Both the position numbers and the translations under genes were made by a program. Shown piece after piece: positions 1 through 6,413 of a stretch of DNA of 9,438 bases. The notes beneath the pieces were generated by a model that saw only the letters and a list, made by a program, of their open reading frames with translations, was not told the DNA's origin and ran no database searches. Source of the DNA: Lachnospiraceae bacterium UBA2868. GTDB lineage: Bacteria > Bacillota_A > Clostridia > Lachnospirales > Lachnospiraceae. The number at the start of each line of letters is the position of its first letter. The stretch's first letter is position 1. The DNA is taken from NCBI GenBank assembly GCA_002350465.1, contig DEEW01000169.1:1-9438 (forward strand), given 5' to 3'.

Positions 1-1202
1 CCGGCACGTGCTGCTTCAATTGATGCGTTAAGCGACAGGAGCTGTGTCTGGTTTGCGATCTCATCGATCATCTGAACCGACTCGGAAATATTTCTAACCG
101 CCTCATTTGTAGCGTTGATCTTGGAGCTGATCTCCTCAACGGCGGTAACACTTTCATTGCTCGAACGAAGTACTGTGTTCATATACTCGGAAGCCTCATT
201 GTTTGCAACCATGATCTCATCAGAAGCTTTCTTCAGCACGCTGATGTTTTGATTCAGGTTTTCTATATCATTACCGAGTTCAACTGCCTTCTCGGCCATA
301 TCCTGCGCCGACTGGGCAACCGACTGCGAAGTCTCGGCAACTTCATTTATAGCCATATTTATCTGGCTGACACTTTCAACATTATTTCCGGTCTTATCAT
401 CAACCTCAACAACCGCTCCGCTAAGGCTGCCTGCCGAGGATTTGACAAGTCCTATGGAATTCATAAGTGCCGACTGAAGGTTGCCGGTGGAATCTATCAG
501 GGATGATATCTCGCTCACATGACTCTTTGCATCAAGATCCACATCAAGTTTTCCCTTTGCAAGTTCTCCCGAAACATCCGCCAGTGTCCTTATCGGGGTT
601 GCTACAAGTTTTGCTATCACGAAAGAAATAACGGTAAATAACGCTAAAATTATCAAAGCTATGATTACATTGGTTGTTATCGCTTTATTCTCGGCTGCCT
701 TGACTGTTGCCATGGGCTCACCTGCGAATGACATTCCCCAGACCTTGCCGTTTTGATCATAAATAGGCATATAGAACACATAGTACTTATTGCCTCCTAT
801 ATCGACGTTATCCTTTTCCACAATCTGACCCGCCTGACACTGGCTCCATATTTCAGGTGCTGACTTAGTTCCTATATTTCTGCTTCCGTCAGCATTCCTG
901 ATGGAAGTGATAAATCTGACATCATTCTGGAAAATCGTTATATCTACTTCATTTTCCTTGAAGCTGTCAACATACTTAAAGCTGTCATCATCCTGTGCTA
1001 TGATCCCGTTTTGTATATCATACTCAAAATAGTTAGCCGCACCTATCGCAGCAACTTCAAGACGTTCATAAGCGCCCTCTTCCATGTTCGAATTAAGTTG
1101 AATAACAGCCATGACCGTAAGTACAACCGCACCGATGGCAAGCGGGACGAGAGCAATTAAGATCTGCATCAGGTAGATTGAAATGCCTTTTTTTCTGTTC
1201 AT
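1..1202 (-). CDS. Methyl-accepting chemotaxis protein with sCache sensor, C-terminal part beyond the window
   Basis: Transmembrane chemoreceptor that should bind a small ligand outside the cell and control CheA through CheW. The frame is open from the ATG at 1202 to the window edge: 400 complete codons, no stop. Seen in order: a short basic N-terminus (MNRKKG), TM1 at about residues 11-33, an extracytoplasmic sensor at about 36-172 resembling the single-Cache family (VDITIF, NIGTKSA, YYVFYMPIYDQNGKVWG, then FAGE), TM2 at about 177-199, a HAMP domain at about 200-252 (starting ATPIRTLADV), and the descending helix of the signalling domain up to the conserved hairpin tip ([16 protein letters not shown]). 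The rest of the tip and the return helix are cut by the edge; nothing suggests it is broken. AGGAG lies 7 bases before the ATG. It follows the LysR gene by 26 bases in the same direction, so it is probably co-transcribed with it. The family call is secure; the ligand is unknown. Confidence 0.93.
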   Translation of the reverse strand, partial: MNRKKGISIYLMQILIALVPLAIGAVVLTVMAVIQLNSNMEEGAYERLEVAAIGAANYFEYDIQNGIIAQDDDSFKYVDSFKENEVDITIFQNDVRFITSIRNADGSRNIGTKSAPEIWSQCQAGQIVEKDNVDIGGNKYYVFYMPIYDQNGKVWGMSFAGEPMATVKAAENKAITTNVIIALIILALFTVISFVIAKLVATPIRTLADVSGELAKGKLDVDLDAKSHVSEISSLIDSTGNLQSALMNSIGLVKSSAGSLSGAVVEVDDKTGNNVESVSQINMAINEVAETSQSVAQSAQDMAEKAVELGNDIENLNQNISVLKKASDEIMVANNEASEYMNTVLRSSNESVTAVEEISSKINATNEAVRNISESVQMIDEIANQTQLLSLNASIEAARA

Positions 1203-1228
1203 TTTCCTACTCCTTCTCTTTTTCTTTT

Positions 1229-2143
1229 TCAGTTTATCCGACGATCCGACGGTACATCAAGCAGCATGTTTTCAAGTTCTTCTATCTCTTGCGAAAGATT
1301 CCTGTTATGATTATGCATAATACTGACTCTTCTTCTGGGTATTTCCTCCTGAATATCCACCTTAACCACGCTTCCGTTCCTGATTGCTTTATAAGCTATC
1401 CCGTCTGCCACAAATCCCAGACCCATACCATTTTCCACGAAATGGAGCACCTGATCGGCTGATGCGGTTTCTATATCCGGCTCAAAAAGCAACCCTTCCG
1501 AACTAAAGAATGAATAATAAAATCTGAAGGTTTCCGTACCGGGCCGCGGACAGATAATGGGATACTTGGTCAGATCAGCCAGGGACAGTTTCTTGTCTTT
1601 AAGATCCTTGTACGTTCCTCCTGCGATAAGAATATCCCTAAATGAGATCCACTCTTTCCCTCGTTCTGTTCCGGCTCCGCTGTCGGTTATGACCGCCAGA
1701 TCGATCACCCCTTCCTCTACGCCGGTGATCAGGTCAAGGGTGGAATCATTTATTATGCGAATGCTGACGTCATTATGCTTTTCCATAAAATTAGCAACCA
1801 AAGGCAAAATAGCATTAAACAACAGTATTTCGGAAATACCTATGGAAAATCCCAGAAACAGTTTTCTCTTTTGCGGATGCCTTCTGTTCTCAAGGGCAGC
1901 CCTTGCAGTTTCAAAGTGCTTTTCCGCAAATTCTATATGCTTGAACAGTATTTCTCCGTCTTCGGTAAGATTAACACCTGTATGCGTTCTCTCAAGCAGA
2001 CGGCATCCCAACTCGCTTTCAAGATTTTTCATTGCACGGGAAATATTGGGCTGACTGTTATTTAGCTCCTTGGCAGCTCCGCTGATGCTGCGGCACTTTC
2101 CGACATAGTAGAAGATTTTGTAGTATTCATACGACATTGCCAT
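1229..2143 (-). CDS. LysR-family transcriptional regulator
   Basis: DNA-binding regulator of 304 aa, the usual LysR length (about 300). Residues 5-64 form the winged helix-turn-helix: YEYYKIFYYVGKCRSISGAAKELNNSQ, then the recognition helix around QPNISRAMKNLESELGCRLLER and the wing THTGVNLTEDG. A linker helix spans about 65-92. Residues 94-295 are the periplasmic-binding-like effector domain, with the family patterns LGFSIGIS, GVEEGVIDLAVI and VENGMGLGFVADG. I chose the ATG at 2143 because GGGGTG sits 5 bases upstream; a GTG start at 2173 would add ten residues (MIALTKWGEC) not typical of the family and would place this ribosome site inside the gene. Next downstream is a chemoreceptor gene after 26 bases, the likely regulated partner. 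The effector is not predictable. The leader carries a LysR-type dyad, so autoregulation is likely. Confidence 0.93.
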   Translation of the reverse strand: MAMSYEYYKIFYYVGKCRSISGAAKELNNSQPNISRAMKNLESELGCRLLERTHTGVNLTEDGEILFKHIEFAEKHFETARAALENRRHPQKRKLFLGFSIGISEILLFNAILPLVANFMEKHNDVSIRIINDSTLDLITGVEEGVIDLAVITDSGAGTERGKEWISFRDILIAGGTYKDLKDKKLSLADLTKYPIICPRPGTETFRFYYSFFSSEGLLFEPDIETASADQVLHFVENGMGLGFVADGIAYKAIRNGSVVKVDIQEEIPRRRVSIMHNHNRNLSQEIEELENMLLDVPSDRRIN

Positions 2144-2147
2144 ACAC

Positions 2148-2154
2148 TCACCCC
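2148..2154 (-). promoter_or_regulatory. Ribosome binding site of the LysR gene
   Basis: On the minus strand GGGGTGA is followed at close spacing by ATGGCAATG. This decides the start at 2143 over the GTG at 2173 and the ATG at 2137. Confidence 0.6.
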
Positions 2155-2200
2155 ATTTAGTTAATGCTATCACGATTTGGAGCGATTTAGGAAATACCGC

Positions 2201-2252
2201 TTTTTCGCAAGGGGGTATATCATTTTGATATGCCTATAAAGGGTGCGAAAAA
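2201..2252. repeat. Nested 9-base inverted repeat around the LysR box
   Basis: TTTTTCGCA at 2201-2209 and its exact complement TGCGAAAAA at 2244-2252 flank the T-N11-A dyad almost concentrically (centres 2226.5 and 2224). The right arm also takes part in a separate small hairpin at 2243-2258. This may be a second pair of regulator half-sites or an alternative RNA fold of the leader; the role is not known. Confidence 0.5.
2217..2231. promoter_or_regulatory. Putative LysR-type operator (T-N11-A dyad)
   Basis: ATATCA, three bases TTT, then TGATAT: a perfect 6-base dyad. It contains T at 2218 and A at 2230 separated by exactly 11 bases, the LysR-family box. Flanking GG and CC (2214-2215, 2233-2234) extend the symmetry with one mismatched pair. 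It lies about 75 bases upstream of the LysR start. A weak extended -10 (TGATATACC on the minus strand, 2222 down to 2214) overlaps it, so binding could repress the gene. The dyad is seen; binding is inferred. Confidence 0.5.
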
Positions 2253-2258
2253 TCGCAC
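2243..2258. repeat. Small perfect hairpin GTGCGA-AAAA-TCGCAC
   Basis: A 6-base stem with a 4-base loop sits directly next to the terminator of the upstream gene. On the minus strand it follows the terminator T-run and has no long T-run of its own after it. It may protect the 3' end, act as a half-site of the LysR leader, or be incidental. Confidence 0.4.
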
Positions 2259-2259
2259 T

Positions 2260-2309
2260 AAAAAAGACCATGCTCCAATCTGTCGCAGACAAAACCGGTC
2301 ATGGTCTTT
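2260..2309 (-). terminator. Intrinsic terminator of the soluble chemoreceptor gene
   Basis: Minus-strand stem AAAGACCATG (2309 to 2300) pairs with CATGGTCTTT (2272 to 2263) and runs into TTTTTT ending at 2260. The 10-base stem is perfect. The loop is long (27 bases) and can form an inner TCTG/CAGA stem. It begins 19 bases after the stop at 2329 and separates this gene from the LysR unit. Confidence 0.8.
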
Positions 2310-2328
2310 GATATATTAAAAGCTCATT

Positions 2329-3141
2329 CTATGAATTGATCTTCTCTATAACCTGTTTTACGGTCATCTCAACATTCTCAATGTCCTTGTATAATGACTC
2401 CGTAATTTCGAGCTGTCCGTTATGGGACTGCTCCTGATGCTCCAGATTATACTTCATAGAATTTATGTCAGAAATAAACTGATCTATTATATCAAGTATC
2501 TTTCCCGAAGACTCCTTGATATCATTGGCAAGTCTATTCATCTCATTAGCCACAACAGCAAAGCCTTTTCCTGCCTCGCCTGTCCTTGCCGCTTCTATTG
2601 ATGCATTGAGGGAGAGCATATTTGTCTTGTTGGATATCTGCTGTATGGCATTTGCAAAGTCCTTAACGTCTGCAGCATTCTGCAGAATGCTCTCAGTAGC
2701 CTGATTGATGGCAACATTGTTGTTCTGTATGGACTCACTGTAGTCTCTTGACTTGTTGATCTCATCCTGTACCTTTTCAACATATCCGAGAAGGCGCTCG
2801 GATGCCTCATTCGTGAATGTTTCCGTCTCAAGACTGATCGCTATTCCCATGGTTCCTACTATTTCATTGCCATCTTTTATGGCGATGGTTATAGCCTTAA
2901 AAGCGAACCCGTATACATCGGCCGGACACACCTGCTCAAGTTTATTACCGGTTGTAAATGAAGTCCACATGGGGTCATCATGAGACAGTTTATCCCCTAC
3001 ATGGATATCGGCAACCATTTTGTATCCCGGCCAATATGCAAGAAACTCGTTACCATCCGTGATGCTCATCATTATGTCCATCCCAAAGGCATCTTTAATA
3101 ACCGGAATCGTTTTGATAAAAGACTCAAGAACCTCGTTCAT
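2329..3141 (-). CDS. Soluble methyl-accepting chemotaxis-like protein with N-terminal sensor domain
   Basis: Cytosolic chemoreceptor-like protein of 270 aa with no membrane segment. Residues 1-108 form an alpha/beta sensor, apparently PAS- or Cache-like ([21 protein letters not shown], then [20 protein letters not shown]). Residues 110-268 are a helical hairpin with the chemoreceptor tip at about 166-204 ([16 protein letters not shown], then [19 protein letters not shown]). The tip is close to consensus, so contact with CheA/CheW is plausible, but the bundle is much shorter than in classic receptors and there is no HAMP domain. The start is the ATG at 3141, because GGAGGG lies 7 bases upstream; the ATG at 3156 would put that site inside the gene and leave almost no leader. 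It has its own promoter and terminator. It could be a cytosolic redox, metabolite or gas sensor; the ligand is unknown. Confidence 0.88.
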   Translation of the reverse strand: MNEVLESFIKTIPVIKDAFGMDIMMSITDGNEFLAYWPGYKMVADIHVGDKLSHDDPMWTSFTTGNKLEQVCPADVYGFAFKAITIAIKDGNEIVGTMGIAISLETETFTNEASERLLGYVEKVQDEINKSRDYSESIQNNNVAINQATESILQNAADVKDFANAIQQISNKTNMLSLNASIEAARTGEAGKGFAVVANEMNRLANDIKESSGKILDIIDQFISDINSMKYNLEHQEQSHNGQLEITESLYKDIENVEMTVKQVIEKINS

Positions 3142-3148
3142 TGATTTT

Positions 3149-3154
3149 CCCTCC
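3149..3154 (-). promoter_or_regulatory. Ribosome binding site of the soluble chemoreceptor
   Basis: GGAGGG on the minus strand, 7 bases before the ATG at 3141. It overlaps the first codons of the alternative start at 3156 and therefore argues against it. Confidence 0.75.
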
Positions 3155-3174
3155 ATATTGTATTGATACAGAGT

Positions 3175-3203
3175 ATTATATTACAATGATATGCGGTTAA
3201 CAA
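3175..3203 (-). promoter_or_regulatory. Sigma-A promoter of the soluble chemoreceptor gene
   Basis: Minus strand: -35 TTGTTA (3203 to 3198), 17-base spacer, perfect -10 TATAAT (3180 to 3175). Transcription should start near 3168, giving a leader of about 27 bases that contains the GGAGGG site. It lies in the 82-base gap after the permease gene, so the receptor is transcribed independently of the ABC operon. This is the housekeeping type, not the sigma-D type common for chemotaxis genes in Firmicutes. Confidence 0.8.
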
Positions 3204-3223
3204 TCAAAAAAAACTTTCTACTA

Positions 3224-5605
3224 TCATTCCTCAGTGATCATCTTCACCGGTTCAAGAGCCTTTATCCGGCGGCCGAGAAATGCGGCAGTTGCCATGGCTA
3301 TTCCGATTATAATGGCTGCGGTCATTACATAGGATGCCGGAAGCACCGTAAATACAGCCTTTCTGAATCCGAATATGGCAAATGCCGATTTCATGAGACT
3401 TGCCCCTGAAGCGGGAGAGGCAACAAGGCCTATGACAACTCCTATCACTATGGCCGGAAGATTACTCATCATAACCTGGCGGATAAGATCGGACGAAGTA
3501 AACCCGAGAGCCTTTGATACGCCAAGATTTCTCCACTCTTTTGTGATCTGTGCGCGCACGATGAGAGATTCCACAAATGCAACTATCAGTACCGTTAGGG
3601 ATGCGATAAATACCGCAACTGCTTTCATCCCCGCAGATACGACTCCGGTTGTTCCCTTTGCCGCCTCTCTGTAGTCGGTCACTTCCACGTCCGGATACAT
3701 ATCTTCAAATTCCGCCTTAAAATCGGCAAATGATTTTCCACTCTTAAGGTTTACCCATATGCTGTATTCACTTGCCGGCGGTGACACGCGTTCGTATCCG
3801 GATGTAGTCATATATGCCATCATTCCCATATTGTTCATTGTCTGGCATATTCCGCATACCCTGTAGCTTTCTTCTTTACCGCTGTTTTTGATGGTGACAT
3901 GATCACCGAGTTTTGCATTCAGCGTATCTGCGGCAGCGCTTGCAAGCATTATCTCATTTTCCTTTTGCGGCCAGCCGCCTTCAAGTATACTTCCGCCCCT
4001 GATATTTGACGTGTCAGTGAAGGCTCTTGTGGATATGCTGGCAACCCTCTTTCCGATTGAATAATTGAACGCATACCATATATCCCCGTAAACAGACTGA
4101 ACCGTACTCATTCCTTCAACACTCTTCATCATCGTCTCAGACCCGTCAAGTACCGCATCGCAGTCAAACATACCGGCAAGTGCGAGAAGTCCCGCATCAT
4201 CTCTTGCGTATGAATCAACCATACCGAAGCCCACAATGGTGGATATGGATAGTATCGCCATAATAAATATAGTTCCGATCTTACTTGAAAACTTCCCGAA
4301 AGTATCCTTGCAGGCAAGGGTTACACTTATCGGAAGCACAGTATGTTCAAATGAGAACAGGTTTTTCTTTCTCTTTGTCACGCTGTTTCCACCGTGAAGT
4401 GCCGACAGCACCGAAGTTTTGGAGTATTCACGTCCCAAAACAAGGGTAACTGCCGAAACAACCGCACAAATCCCCGCAAACACGAAAACCGCCATCTTCA
4501 TGTCAATGCTCTGATTCCATGAAAGGCCCAGCGTTGCAAGTATTATCGCACCTGCAGGATCCAGAATGAGCGCGCCTGCTGCGATCCCGGCTATACATCC
4601 CAATCCCGAAACGAGCAGAAGCTGGACAAGAAGCACAGCCACAAGTTCACGGACTGTATAACCCGAAGCTTCCATAATGCCTGTATTCTTCATGTTGAGC
4701 ATGATGAAGTTTTTAACCGAAAAGTGTATTATGACCATCGCTATAACAAGCATTATGACCGCAAATACGAGTACTATCGCTATAAATATCAGCGGAAGGA
4801 TGAGGGATGCCGTCTTCATAAGATCCGCCGGCAAAAAATTCATGGACGTAAGTCCGTAATCCGGATGCTGTCTGCAATATCCAATATACCAGTCATTGAA
4901 CTCATTAAACAGATCATCACAATAATCATTTCCGCTCTTTCCGAAAGAAGAAGCACTCTTAGACAGATTCGTCTTGACAAGCTTACATGAAAATGCCTTG
5001 GTGGGATTTTCAAATTCGAGTGTATTGTACATTTTCTCCGAAACAAAGATGAGATACGTACCCATATTCATGGGGGAACAGTAAATGTTGTCCTCGTTAT
5101 ATCCCGCAACCTTCAGCCGGTACTCATTGTCTCCAATCTTCAGCTCAAGCACGTCACCTATATGATATGTCGTAGAAAGAGATACCGGAATTATAACCTG
5201 ATTGCCGTGATGTTTGGCTGCCGGGCTCGACATCGTCTGTATCTTACGTTCATCCTCGTAAGATGCAATATTAAAGGAATACTCTGTCCAAACCTTCTCG
5301 CCCTTGCGCCTGTATTTTGCGTATGTATCCAGGTACTTTGTCGATTCGAATCCCGTAAAATCATTATTTCCCTTTATTATCTCGGACAGCTTTCCCTCGG
5401 CTCGCTCATCCGCAGAAATAAGAACGAGTATATCCGCGGCGTTTATCTGCTTCATGTTCGTATCAACCACTTTGCCCGTTCCCACAAGGAATGAGAGGCT
5501 GATAAAAATCAATGCCGACGCAAATAAGGTGAGAATAAAAAAGGTTATCATATCTCCCTTTTGTTTTCTAATATTGTTCTTTGCGAGAAAAAAATAGCGG
5601 TACAT
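3224..5605 (-). CDS. ABC transporter permease with two FtsX-like domains
   Basis: Membrane subunit of a MacB/FtsX-superfamily ABC system, 793 aa, acting with the ATPase encoded just before it. Predicted segments: TM1 about 20-42; a large extracytoplasmic domain 43-265; TM2-TM4 about 267-293, 321-345 and 370-391 (first FtsX domain); TM5 443-463; a second extracytoplasmic domain 464-657; TM6-TM8 about 658-684, 716-732 and 757-778 (second FtsX domain). The total of eight TMs fits the duplicated 'MacB_PCD plus FtsX' architecture. The cytoplasmic stretch WRNLGVSKALGFTSSDL (691-707) is the FtsX coupling segment, matched by NTGIMEASGYTVREL in the first half. The ATG at 5605 follows the ATPase stop by one base, with GGGGTGG upstream inside the ATPase gene, so translation is coupled. 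The second outer domain has a CxxC motif (584-587). It may export a peptide or lipid-like compound, or transmit a mechanical signal; which one cannot be decided from sequence. Confidence 0.92.
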   Translation of the reverse strand: MYRYFFLAKNNIRKQKGDMITFFILTLFASALIFISLSFLVGTGKVVDTNMKQINAADILVLISADERAEGKLSEIIKGNNDFTGFESTKYLDTYAKYRRKGEKVWTEYSFNIASYEDERKIQTMSSPAAKHHGNQVIIPVSLSTTYHIGDVLELKIGDNEYRLKVAGYNEDNIYCSPMNMGTYLIFVSEKMYNTLEFENPTKAFSCKLVKTNLSKSASSFGKSGNDYCDDLFNEFNDWYIGYCRQHPDYGLTSMNFLPADLMKTASLILPLIFIAIVLVFAVIMLVIAMVIIHFSVKNFIMLNMKNTGIMEASGYTVRELVAVLLVQLLLVSGLGCIAGIAAGALILDPAGAIILATLGLSWNQSIDMKMAVFVFAGICAVVSAVTLVLGREYSKTSVLSALHGGNSVTKRKKNLFSFEHTVLPISVTLACKDTFGKFSSKIGTIFIMAILSISTIVGFGMVDSYARDDAGLLALAGMFDCDAVLDGSETMMKSVEGMSTVQSVYGDIWYAFNYSIGKRVASISTRAFTDTSNIRGGSILEGGWPQKENEIMLASAAADTLNAKLGDHVTIKNSGKEESYRVCGICQTMNNMGMMAYMTTSGYERVSPPASEYSIWVNLKSGKSFADFKAEFEDMYPDVEVTDYREAAKGTTGVVSAGMKAVAVFIASLTVLIVAFVESLIVRAQITKEWRNLGVSKALGFTSSDLIRQVMMSNLPAIVIGVVIGLVASPASGASLMKSAFAIFGFRKAVFTVLPASYVMTAAIIIGIAMATAAFLGRRIKALEPVKMITEE

Positions 5606-5606
5606 C

Positions 5607-6413
5607 CTACCACCCCATATCCTGGAGAAATGATTTCAGATCATTGTGGCGATCTTTGGCCTTTTGTATGTCGGGATTGCTCTCATCCTTGTAATTGCCG
5701 GCATACGGGCCAAGTTCTATCTCATCGGATATAACTCCGTCCGCAAGATAGATTATGCGGTTTCCTCTCTCCGCTGCGGCCATTGTATGTGTGACCATAA
5801 CAATACTCTGCCCTTCCCTGTTAAGATCTGAGAGTATATTAAGTACATTTTCGGTATTTTGCGAATTAAGTGCTCCCGTCGGCTCATCAGCAAACAGAAC
5901 CTCAGGGGAGTTGATAACGCCTCTTACAACCGCAACTCTCTGCTGCATACCTCCTGACATCTGCGTCGGAAACTTGCCGCAGTCTTCCTCTTCTATTTCA
6001 ACGCGGTGCAGCAACTCCTTTGCCTTCCTGGCAAGCTCTCTTCTGTTACTGTTTTTTAAGAGTCCTACGACCATAACGTTATCAAGGGCACTCATGCTGT
6101 CGTTCAGATAGTTCTGCTGGAATACAAACCCCACATGATCCCTTCGAAACCTTGCAAGCTGGTCATTATTAAATCCCGTAATTCTTGTAGTCTCCTCGTC
6201 GCCCGTCTCGTATGTGATTGCTCCCATGCTCGGTGTGTCCATGCCGGAGAGGGCATACAACAGCGTGCTTTTTCCCGAACCCGAGTTGCCCATTATCACG
6301 GTAAAATCACCCTTGTAGATCTCAAGGTTAAGATTTTTTAATACCTGCTGCTCCACATTCCCGGATGTAAAGGATTTACACAGATCCTGTGTGTGTATTA
6401 TTCTCTTCTTCAC
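5607..6413 (-). CDS. ABC transporter ATP-binding protein, MacB/LolD type
   Basis: Cytoplasmic ATPase of 268 aa that powers the FtsX-like permease encoded next. Walker A GNSGSGKST at 42-50, Q-loop FVFQQNYL with Q99/Q100, signature MSGGMQQR at 152-159, Walker B VLFADEP with D176 and catalytic E177, and H-loop VTHT with H209. The spacing and the sequence ADEPTGAL match the MacB/LolD/FtsE branch. Two departures: the signature starts MSGGM rather than LSGGQ, and the D-loop reads GALNSQ where ALDS is usual. A tail of about 35 residues after the fold (residues 234-268) is longer than in compact LolD proteins. The start is GTG (minus strand 6413 to 6411), overlapping the TGA of the adaptor gene in GTGA, so the two are translationally coupled. 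All catalytic residues are present, so it should be active. Confidence 0.94.
   Translation of the reverse strand: MKKRIIHTQDLCKSFTSGNVEQQVLKNLNLEIYKGDFTVIMGNSGSGKSTLLYALSGMDTPSMGAITYETGDEETTRITGFNNDQLARFRRDHVGFVFQQNYLNDSMSALDNVMVVGLLKNSNRRELARKAKELLHRVEIEEEDCGKFPTQMSGGMQQRVAVVRGVINSPEVLFADEPTGALNSQNTENVLNILSDLNREGQSIVMVTHTMAAAERGNRIIYLADGVISDEIELGPYAGNYKDESNPDIQKAKDRHNDLKSFLQDMGW

Noticed and set aside
1557..2054. 165-codon open frame on the plus strand
   Set aside because: It lies wholly antisense to the LysR gene, its protein has no recognisable pattern, and the minus-strand product is a clear family match.
3142..3156. Upstream ATG at 3156 as start of the soluble chemoreceptor
   Set aside because: The GGAGGG ribosome site falls between this ATG and the ATG at 3141, and the predicted transcript start near 3168 leaves no room for another site.
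3206..3213. Run of eight T on the minus strand just after the permease stop, a possible terminator tail
   Set aside because: No stable GC-rich hairpin precedes it; only 4-base stems (GTGA/TCAC, ATCA/TGAT) at poor distance could be found. It also lies right next to the -35 of the following promoter.
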